Below, in pieces: positions 1-5,597 of a DNA stretch of 6,737 nt (positions within the stretch are counted from its first letter, which is position 1; the number at the start of each line of letters is the position of its first letter). Origin of the DNA: Deltaproteobacteria bacterium (lineage in GTDB: Bacteria > Bdellovibrionota_C > UBA2361 > JAAYZI01); NCBI GenBank assembly GCA_012514925.1, contig JAAYZI010000245.1:1-6737 (forward strand), written 5' to 3'. Below the pieces are notes generated by a model, which saw nothing but the letters and a program-made list of their open reading frames with translations, ran no database searches and was not told where the DNA came from. A program made the position numbers and the translations under genes.

Positions 1-2037
1 CGGCGGCAAAACTGGGGTATACCATCTCCAATCCATGCAAATCCTGGATCCTTGATTCAAATTCTCGTTGATCCAAACAGCCATTAGTTCGCGCGTATCG
101 GGCCGAAGCTCCGACGCCAACTGAAGGCTGCGTTGCGCACTTAGCCCCACCACTAACGCAGCTAATAATGGCCACAAAACACGCACGCGACTCAGGCTTA
201 TCATCCGCACTGCCTCGCCCACACCCAACGCCAGAAAGGGCAAAACCGGCAAGATATAACGCTCAGGCTGCGGTTCTGGTTTGGCCTTGACCCACTCGGC
301 CGGAAGGTAAAAGAGAAGCACCAGCGCCACCACGTAAAGATCTTCCATGCGTCGGCGCCACAACAACACACCCAAGCCAGCAACTCCAACCAATGTGGGC
401 AAAACATGCATACCCGGAAGCAGACTACGCGAAAAGTGGTACATCCAGTACTGCGACCAAGCGTCAATACTACTGGTGTGGCCCTTGCTCATATGCCACT
501 TCTCGTACATGAAGTCCCGCACAAAAGTCTGATAGTCCAGAATGCTGTAGGGCGTCGAAATCAAAAATCCAAGTGGCAACATCAATATCGCAATAAAAGT
601 GTAAACCAACCACTTGCGATTGGGCGAAAGAGTGCCGGATTTAAGCCAGGGCGCGCCTGCTAAAATGGCAAAACAGAGTACCCCCGGATACTTTGTACCT
701 GCAGCAAACCCCGCTACCAAACCGGCCGCCCATAACAGCCACTTGCGCTCTTCCTGCACGGCCTTTAACACCAATAACACCGTTCCTAAGACCATGACGG
801 TCAGAAGCGCATCCTCTTTAAGATAGCGGCTACAGGTCACATGCAAAGGAGCCGCCGCTAAAACCGCTGCTCCAAGAAGCCCACTGCCAGAAGAGAAAAT
901 GCGTCGACCTATGCAGTACACAAGCAAAATTGAAAACGTACCCGCTAAAGCGCTGACCGCGCGCCCCGCTAAAACTAAACTTGCCTGCCACTCGCCTGAC
1001 ATTCCCAAGTGATGCCACAGGGAGTTCATAAAGTAAGTCAAATATAGAAGCAGGGATGGATGCTTAAAGTAGCGTGGATTCAAATCAGCAGCTGCCACCA
1101 TGCGCATTATCACACCGTGCTTCTGCATCTCATCGGGGTGATACGCTTCAGGCAAGCCGAAATCTAAACCATAAAAACGAAGCAACGCTCCAAACCCAAG
1201 CACCATTAAAAGCGTAAGACAGATCCAAACCGACCTAGGCTCATCTTCCAGCCGATCACGTAGAAAGGGGCGCGGAATATTTTTAACTCCACCTGGCACT
1301 AACTTGGCCGCAAGTAAAACCCCACTTGCTAGTGCTGTAAAACAGATCCAAAGCTGACTTATCAATCCAAAATCTAAATCGCTTGCGCGCGCTAAAAATA
1401 TAAACGCGACAGCTGGAACCCCTAGCGCAATCCACTTGCTCCAGGCTGGACTTACCGTAAAAAAAACAATAATTGCCAACAGAAAAATTGCACCGCTGAT
1501 CTTAAATAATAGAAGCGGTTCTACTATGGGCACTCCAAGCCGGGAAGTTACCTGCGCCGAAACAAGCTGCGGCCCCAACCTGCGCCGATCTCTAAGTGAG
1601 GGCTGAAAAGGGTTAAGCACCCTAAATACTACCGACCTAGGCTGGCAAGTGCCCCTTAAAAAAACTACTTCTTTATGGCCCGGACCAACAGTAAATTCTG
1701 CGCTACTTTCGCCGCACACTTCTAATCGTAGCCGCGGGGTCGGCTTCCCTGGCGGATGCCAAGGTCCAAAGGTTAAAATCAAACGATTGCCGCGCGAAGC
1801 CAACTCCGGAAGGAGAATGCGTGCTCCATCCGAAATCCAACGGTCAGGCCTGATACCCTTAAAGAAACCGCCGGAATCATGGGGCGTCAAAACGGCTCTA
1901 TACGACATCCCCGCACCAAATAATCCAGCCGCAAAGCTAAGTAGAGCAAGTAATAGCAGAGCTGGCAAAAAACGCCGTCGCGCCCTCTCAAGCCCTTTAG
2001 ATTGTCCGGCTTCCGCCTCCTTGGCAATTTGCGCCAT
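1..2037 (-). CDS. GT39/PMT-like membrane glycosyltransferase with N-terminal periplasmic domain (partial, C-terminus off the window)
   Basis: Translating the minus strand from an ATG at 2037 gives 679 codons without a stop up to the left edge. Residues 23-44 form a first membrane helix. Residues 45-174 are a soluble, beta-rich stretch ending in NPFQPSLRDRRRLG, a pattern I associate with the extra domain of some bacterial GT39-like proteins. Further helices lie near 175-197, 200-218, 224-246 and 268-288, and many follow. An acidic motif HPDE at 300-303 falls in the loop after the fifth helix, which this topology puts in the periplasm; GT-C enzymes place their catalytic acid in such a loop. SRYLKED at 403-409 is also typical of the family. 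Such enzymes transfer a sugar from a polyprenyl-phosphate donor to a lipid, glycan or protein; the acceptor cannot be read here. The start is supported by GGGAG five bases upstream, although the frame stays open further upstream. The class is fairly sure, the substrate unknown. Confidence 0.85.
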   Translation of the reverse strand, partial: MAQIAKEAEAGQSKGLERARRRFLPALLLLALLSFAAGLFGAGMSYRAVLTPHDSGGFFKGIRPDRWISDGARILLPELASRGNRLILTFGPWHPPGKPTPRLRLEVCGESSAEFTVGPGHKEVVFLRGTCQPRSVVFRVLNPFQPSLRDRRRLGPQLVSAQVTSRLGVPIVEPLLLFKISGAIFLLAIIVFFTVSPAWSKWIALGVPAVAFIFLARASDLDFGLISQLWICFTALASGVLLAAKLVPGGVKNIPRPFLRDRLEDEPRSVWICLTLLMVLGFGALLRFYGLDFGLPEAYHPDEMQKHGVIMRMVAAADLNPRYFKHPSLLLYLTYFMNSLWHHLGMSGEWQASLVLAGRAVSALAGTFSILLVYCIGRRIFSSGSGLLGAAVLAAAPLHVTCSRYLKEDALLTVMVLGTVLLVLKAVQEERKWLLWAAGLVAGFAAGTKYPGVLCFAILAGAPWLKSGTLSPNRKWLVYTFIAILMLPLGFLISTPYSILDYQTFVRDFMYEKWHMSKGHTSSIDAWSQYWMYHFSRSLLPGMHVLPTLVGVAGLGVLLWRRRMEDLYVVALVLLFYLPAEWVKAKPEPQPERYILPVLPFLALGVGEAVRMISLSRVRVLWPLLAALVVGLSAQRSLQLASELRPDTRELMAVWINENLNQGSRICMDWRWYTPVLPP

Positions 2038-2042
2038 ATCCG

Positions 2043-2047
2043 CTCCC
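2043..2047 (-). promoter_or_regulatory. Ribosome binding site of the glycosyltransferase gene
   Basis: On the minus strand GGGAG lies five bases before the ATG at 2037. It decides the start, because the same frame stays open upstream through the intergenic region and offers TTG and GTG codons without an equally good Shine-Dalgarno sequence. Confidence 0.6.
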
Positions 2048-2070
2048 AAACTTTGTCCCGCGTCAGCTCC

Positions 2071-2102
2071 ACTATAGCCTACTCCGGGGAGAGTAGCCAC
2101 AA
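2071..2102 (-). promoter_or_regulatory. Candidate promoter and operator dyad in the divergent intergenic region
   Basis: The plus strand carries CTACTC (2079-2084), a six-base centre, and GAGTAG (2091-2096), a perfect 6-bp inverted repeat. CTCC GG GGAG (2082-2091) is nested inside it. Read on the minus strand, the dyad sits between TTGTGG (2097-2102) and TATAGT (2071-2076), which are 20 bases apart. TATAGT matches the sigma-70 -10 consensus at five of six positions. The -35 match is poor, at three of six, and the spacer is long. A dyad in a 19-20 base spacer is the layout of MerR-type promoters, but no such regulator is encoded here. The dyad itself is certain; its role is inference. Confidence 0.3.
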
Positions 2103-2130
2103 TTATGACTTGCGGTACGAGCTGTAATTA

Positions 2131-2135
2131 GGGAG
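2131..2135 (+). promoter_or_regulatory. Ribosome binding site of the lipoprotein gene (first start)
   Basis: GGGAG lies eight bases before the ATG at 2144. A second SD-like GAGG at 2159-2162 lies eight bases before an in-frame ATG at 2171, so two starts are possible. The first has the stronger site. Confidence 0.5.
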
Positions 2136-2143
2136 ATAATAAC

Positions 2144-2716
2144 ATGAAGTCTACTTTCGAGGTGCAGCCCATGATTACAGCAGCGACCCCCTTCAGAATT
2201 TACGTTTGCTTAATGTTGTTTGTTTGTGCGCCACTGCTAAGCGGCTGCGGGAGCAGCGGAGGCGGTGGAGATGATTTCATCGGAGCCGGCGTTGTGTCAA
2301 TCTCATGCTCTCCCTCCAAAATAGATGGGGGGGACCGCACCCGGGTTACGATCCATATTCGCGATACTCATCCTGACGGAATTGCGCTTAAAATCTTTTT
2401 CCCCCATGGCTTAATGTACGTGCAGAATAGTTCGCGTCTGCTGGTAGATGATGCTGAGCGGCGCATCACTCCTGATGAACACTTAGAGTCGCAGACTGGA
2501 GTGTTCCTCGTTTATTATATCGCCCAGAGGGTCTTCGGTGATCGAAACCGCGGAACCATTATTTTGGAGCTTCAAGGAAGTGGCCGTATTAAAGACGGGG
2601 TGATCGGCGTCGATGTGGATGTCGATGATCCGTTGATCGATAATGAATGGGAATTTGACATAGAAAACCCACAGTACGAATCTGAGTCCGAGACCAGAAT
2701 CGAGGTGCTCGGCTGA
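2144..2716 (+). CDS. Small lipoprotein of unknown function
   Basis: The 190-residue product has a hydrophobic segment (about residues 19-32) followed by the lipobox LLSGC, with the lipidated cysteine at 35. It should therefore be exported by Sec, lipidated and cleaved by signal peptidase II. A glycine/serine-rich tether (GSSGGGGDD) follows. With Asp at +8 and beyond rather than +2, there is no clear inner-membrane retention signal. The remaining 145 or so residues are acidic, contain alternating hydrophobic stretches and look like a beta-sandwich (for example TRVTIHIRDT and GTIILELQGSG). I recognise no named family. With the second start at 2171 the signal peptide would have a more usual 26 residues up to the cysteine. 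The HDOD gene starts 13 bases after the stop, which suggests one transcript. A periplasmic or surface sensing or adhesion role is possible, but nothing in the sequence proves it. Confidence 0.85.
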   Translation: MKSTFEVQPMITAATPFRIYVCLMLFVCAPLLSGCGSSGGGGDDFIGAGVVSISCSPSKIDGGDRTRVTIHIRDTHPDGIALKIFFPHGLMYVQNSSRLLVDDAERRITPDEHLESQTGVFLVYYIAQRVFGDRNRGTIILELQGSGRIKDGVIGVDVDVDDPLIDNEWEFDIENPQYESESETRIEVLG

Positions 2717-2729
2717 AAGCTATGATCCC

Positions 2730-3659
2730 ATGTTAGGCGGGCTTTTTGGAAAAAAGAAAGGACGTTCCGTCCCTGATAAGGCGGCTCGTCTTAGTCCAGC
2801 CATCACCAGTTCGATCATGGCTACGGTTGGTTCACGTGGCATCCCGCCCATGCCCTCGGCCGCCCAAAAAGCCTTTCGTTTGTCGGTTGACCCCCGTGCT
2901 GAAGCGCGTGATTTTATCGACATTATCGAATCCGATGAGGCCCTAAGCGCACGCGTTATTAAAATTGCAAATTCGGTTTATTATGAACGTGGCAAAAAAA
3001 GTGAGACAATTGAAGAGTCCGTGCTAGTCATCGGGATAAACGAACTCCGCAATCTGCTATCTGCCACAACCCTAACCGAGATATTTCCCTCATCACATCC
3101 GGCGCGCAGCCAACTCTGGGCCAACGACATCGCCACCGCCATCGCCGCAAAAATCATCGCGCGAAAAGTTTTGCCCAGTAAAGAAGAAGCAGCCTTCCTG
3201 GCAGGCCTGATGCATGATATCGGCAAGTTGATGCTGCTGCAGCGCGCTGGCCCAGATTATCAAAGAATTATAGATTTGGTGCAGAGTAAGGGATGCGATT
3301 TTTGCGAGGCAGAAGAAGAGGTTTTCCCCTTCAATCACACCGAAGTTGGACAGCTGATTGGCGAAAAGTGGAGCTTCACAGAAGAGTTAATAGATGCAAT
3401 CCGTAATCATCACCGGCCTTGGAGCGCAACCGCAAGCGGAGGTCCCATCAGATTGCCAGAGTTGGTTAAAGCCGCGGATTTAGCGGCCCATGCCCTAGGC
3501 TTGGGCCATCCACGAGGCTTTGGCCGTTTCAAAAACTCGGCGATAGCTGCTTTGGAAGAGGCTTGGACGCAGCTCCAAATTGCGGAGCCTCAGCGCCGTG
3601 GTTTAGCCCAAGAAATTCAGAGGACCTACGACCTCGAATATGACCTTTACAGCAACTAG
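2730..3659 (+). CDS. HDOD domain signalling protein
   Basis: The 309-residue soluble protein is basic at its extreme N-terminus (GLFGKKKGR). An HDOD domain spans about 35-255: IPPMPSAAQKAF at 38-49, a DFIDIIESDEALSARVIKIANS segment at 61-82, GLMHDIGKL at 159-167, FNHTEVGQLIGEKW at 201-214, NHH at 226-228 and KAAD at 247-250. H162-D163, H203, H227-H228 and D250 remain, but the place where many relatives have an early histidine (LWxHS) reads LWAND, with N132. HDOD proteins are usually protein-interaction hubs in bacterial signalling and many show no phosphohydrolase activity. No second domain is attached; a short alpha-helical tail follows. ATG 2730 is chosen because ATG 2722 meets a stop after four codons; no good Shine-Dalgarno sequence is visible, which fits coupling to the lipoprotein gene. 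It may be an output or partner of the kinase/receiver pair downstream. Confidence 0.9.
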   Translation: MLGGLFGKKKGRSVPDKAARLSPAITSSIMATVGSRGIPPMPSAAQKAFRLSVDPRAEARDFIDIIESDEALSARVIKIANSVYYERGKKSETIEESVLVIGINELRNLLSATTLTEIFPSSHPARSQLWANDIATAIAAKIIARKVLPSKEEAAFLAGLMHDIGKLMLLQRAGPDYQRIIDLVQSKGCDFCEAEEEVFPFNHTEVGQLIGEKWSFTEELIDAIRNHHRPWSATASGGPIRLPELVKAADLAAHALGLGHPRGFGRFKNSAIAALEEAWTQLQIAEPQRRGLAQEIQRTYDLEYDLYSN

Positions 3660-3689
3660 CCCGGATATTTCATGGAGCATCCAGGCTAG
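3656..3689 (+). other. Inverted repeat overlapping the HDOD stop codon
   Basis: CTAGCC (3656-3661) pairs with GGCTAG (3684-3689). After one C-A mismatch, GGAT (3663-3666) pairs with ATCC (3679-3682), leaving a 12-base loop. The TAG stop codon (3657-3659) lies in the stem. No T-run follows, so this is not a standard intrinsic terminator. It could mark an RNA processing or stability site, or tune expression of the kinase gene that begins 26 bases later. Confidence 0.5.
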
Positions 3690-3715
3690 CAGGTAAACTA
3701 ACAACGCATGCACTT

Positions 3716-5107
3716 ATGAATATGCCCTCACCAGAAACGGATTCTGTAAAGCCCAACAGCTATGGGACCATGATCTGCATCACAGCCTTGGTGGCGGCTG
3801 GGCTGGCCGGGCTTTCCTTCTATCTCCTCGACTTCGCTGCGGCGACCAGTTTAACATGCGGAATGACTCTGGGCGTTCTTCCAGCCGCATGGTTCTTACA
3901 TAAACTGAACCGCTGTCAGCAAAGCCGCCTACCACTACACGAACAGATCCAACGTCAACGCCAAGAGATTGATATGCTGCTGGAACGCTATCAGGTACTA
4001 ACCGATAACCTTGCAGCCTCGATCATAATCAGAAACAATCAGGGTACAGTCGCTTATTGCAGCCCCTACACCGCAGTGCCGACAGGTTACGCTTTGGCGG
4101 AGATCTACGAGGCTGAAGGCGATTTTTTTCTTGAAATTATCCACGACGAAGACCGCGATAAGTATTTACGAGCCCTCAAAGTAGCGGCTCAAGGAGAGGC
4201 TTTTCAGCTCAGGTACCGTTTTTTTCACAAAACGGGCATCGAAATGTGGGCCGAAACTAGAACCGTACCGATCATCGATGAACGCGGTGAGATCTCTTCT
4301 TCACTCTCTATTACATTGGATATCACCGGTTTAATTCGCAGGCAAAGACAGATTGAAGAGAAAAATCGCGACCTCGAAGATTTCAGCTATATGATTTCAC
4401 ATGATCTTAAGGCCCCGCTCTTCACGATCAAAGGCATGTTAAACGTGATTGAAGAGGATTTCGGCGGTCAGCTAGACCCTGACTTAAATGAGGCGCTCAA
4501 ACATATCGGCCTGGCTGTAAGACGACTGGATAGTTTAGTCGGGAGTGTGCTGGAATACTCACGCATCGGCCAAGAGGATGACCGTGAGGAAGCTGTGTCT
4601 CTGAGTGCGTTAATGAGAGAACTGAAGCAGGAGTTCTCGCCGCAACTCGCAAAAGTCCAAGCCACTTTGGAGATTGAGAGTGACTTGCCCACGGTTGTGG
4701 GTGATCGCCTAAAAATATACCAGATCTTCAGTAACCTTATCGGCAACGCTCTAAAGTATCGCAGTCCTGAAAGAGCTTTGCTGATTGAAGTAAGGCGTGA
4801 GCAATCACGCACAGATCGCTTCGCTAAGATTAGCGTAAAGGATAATGGATCGGGTATTCCTGCTGGAAAGATAGACGCTATCTTCCGCCCCTTCCAGCGC
4901 AGCCACGGTAAGGAGATTGAAGGCTCCGGTATCGGCCTGGCCTGCGTCAAAAAGTTACTTGAAAAATTAGGGGGCGAAATCGAGGTCAAAAGCGTGGAAG
5001 GGCAGGGAAGTGAATTTACTGTGACGTTAAGGTCAGGTTGGAAGCACGCCGACACGGATAGATCCGGAAAAGAAACATCTGAAAAACAAGATGCGACAAG
5101 CTTTTGA
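3716..5107 (+). CDS. Membrane-bound PAS-domain sensor histidine kinase
   Basis: The 463-residue protein has two closely spaced membrane helices (about 18-40 and 41-62) with almost no periplasmic loop, then a helical linker rich in Q, R and E (66-97). A PAS domain spans about 92-205 (ending YRFFHKTG, MWAETRTV, ITLDIT), with no HAMP domain. The HisKA helix carries the phospho-accepting histidine in SYMISHDLKAPL, H229. The ATPase domain has an N-box (QIFSNLIGNALKY, 336-348), G1 (DNGSGI, 376-381), an F-box-like IFRPFQRSH (389-397) and G2 (GSGIGLA, 403-409), all intact. It should autophosphorylate on H229 and pass the phosphate to the receiver encoded six bases downstream. The signal is probably sensed in the cytoplasm or membrane through the PAS domain; the ligand is unknown. 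The H-box resembles that of Cph1-like kinases, but no GAF or PHY domain is present. Starts at 3716 and 3722 are both possible; neither has a clear ribosome site. Confidence 0.93.
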   Translation: MNMPSPETDSVKPNSYGTMICITALVAAGLAGLSFYLLDFAAATSLTCGMTLGVLPAAWFLHKLNRCQQSRLPLHEQIQRQRQEIDMLLERYQVLTDNLAASIIIRNNQGTVAYCSPYTAVPTGYALAEIYEAEGDFFLEIIHDEDRDKYLRALKVAAQGEAFQLRYRFFHKTGIEMWAETRTVPIIDERGEISSSLSITLDITGLIRRQRQIEEKNRDLEDFSYMISHDLKAPLFTIKGMLNVIEEDFGGQLDPDLNEALKHIGLAVRRLDSLVGSVLEYSRIGQEDDREEAVSLSALMRELKQEFSPQLAKVQATLEIESDLPTVVGDRLKIYQIFSNLIGNALKYRSPERALLIEVRREQSRTDRFAKISVKDNGSGIPAGKIDAIFRPFQRSHGKEIEGSGIGLACVKKLLEKLGGEIEVKSVEGQGSEFTVTLRSGWKHADTDRSGKETSEKQDATSF

Positions 5108-5113
5108 ATTGTT

Positions 5114-5518
5114 ATGAGCACATCACACACCAGATGCATACTTGTAGTTGATGATGAAGATGTTCATCGTATGCTGATAAGGCGGGCGCTGGAAAACTGC
5201 CTGGAGAATATCACTTTGCGCGAAGCTGCATCAGTAACCGCCGCAAAGTCTTTACTAATTGAAGATTTCTCATCATATAAATTGGCGATCTTAGACCTCA
5301 ACCTTGGCCAAGAATGTGGACTATCGATTTTAGAACTAATCCGCGCCAAACGAGACCTCTCTGAACTCCCCTGCCTTATGATTTCAACTTCGGATTTGCC
5401 ACAAGATATTGAGAAAAGCTACGCCGCCGGCTGCAATGCCTATCTGGTTAAAGAAGACGATCCCAAACTATATCGCTCAAACCTCCTAAAGGCCGTGCAA
5501 TATTTCATGCGCTCGTAA
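5114..5518 (+). CDS. Stand-alone CheY/Rcp1-like response regulator receiver
   Basis: The 134 residues make one receiver domain and nothing else. The acidic pocket is D13, D14 and E15, the phospho-accepting aspartate is D61 in AILDLNL, the switch Ser/Thr is S91 in MISTSD, and the conserved lysine is K113 in AYLVKED. All catalytic positions are present, so it should accept phosphate from the kinase whose gene ends six bases upstream. With no visible Shine-Dalgarno sequence, translational coupling to the kinase is likely. The kinase-then-single-receiver order matches the cph1/rcp1 arrangement of phytochrome systems. Without an output domain it must act by binding a partner such as a motor, HDOD or other protein, or serve as a phosphate shuttle. 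The partner is not shown by the sequence. Confidence 0.93.
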   Translation: MSTSHTRCILVVDDEDVHRMLIRRALENCLENITLREAASVTAAKSLLIEDFSSYKLAILDLNLGQECGLSILELIRAKRDLSELPCLMISTSDLPQDIEKSYAAGCNAYLVKEDDPKLYRSNLLKAVQYFMRS

Positions 5519-5537
5519 CTGGCACAAACATTGCTGG

Positions 5538-5567
5538 TTAACAGTATAGCGCCAAGACGGCGCTAAT
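5538..5567 (+). promoter_or_regulatory. Candidate promoter with a dyad in the spacer, upstream of the acidic-protein gene
   Basis: TTAACA (5538-5543, five of six to the -35 consensus) and GCTAAT (5562-5567, four of six to the -10 consensus) are 18 bases apart. Between them lies a perfect 7-bp inverted repeat, TAGCGCC and GGCGCTA (5547-5565), with a five-base centre AAGAC. It overlaps the -10 element, as an operator would. Alternatively the repeat is an RNA hairpin ending the receiver transcript, but only AATTTCAGGG follows it before a five-T run at 5576-5580, so a classic intrinsic terminator is unlikely. Without data both readings stay open. Confidence 0.4.
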
Positions 5568-5583
5568 TTCAGGGCTTTTTGAT

Positions 5584-5589
5584 AAGGAA
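5584..5589 (+). promoter_or_regulatory. Ribosome binding site of the acidic-protein gene
   Basis: AAGGAA lies eight bases before the ATG at 5598. It is the clearest Shine-Dalgarno sequence on the right side of the window, fitting independent rather than coupled translation. Confidence 0.6.
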
Positions 5590-5597
5590 ATCAAAGT

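Noticed and set aside
1459..1466. Run of eight A, a possible frameshift or phase-variation site in the glycosyltransferase gene
   Set aside because: The frame is intact across it (Val-Phe-Phe-Thr) and one run of this length is common. No evidence of variation can be seen from one sequence.
1..2037. Only short complete frames at first sight, suggesting a decayed gene
   Set aside because: Continuous translation from 2037 shows an unbroken frame to the edge. It simply lacks its stop inside the window.
1649..2077. A 142-codon plus-strand frame
   Set aside because: It mirrors the glycosyltransferase N-terminus on the other strand. The proline- and serine-rich product looks like an antisense artefact.
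2720..3338. Several minus-strand frames of 67-81 codons under the HDOD gene
   Set aside because: They overlap a clear HDOD domain in the plus frame and have no motif or convincing start of their own.
4468..5139. A 223-codon open frame on the minus strand
   Set aside because: It is antisense to the kinase HisKA and ATPase regions, whose motifs are all intact, and its product shows no domain pattern.
5547..5580. Intrinsic terminator after the receiver gene
   Set aside because: Ten bases separate the hairpin from the five-T run, and the stem does not lead straight into T residues, so an operator reading was preferred.
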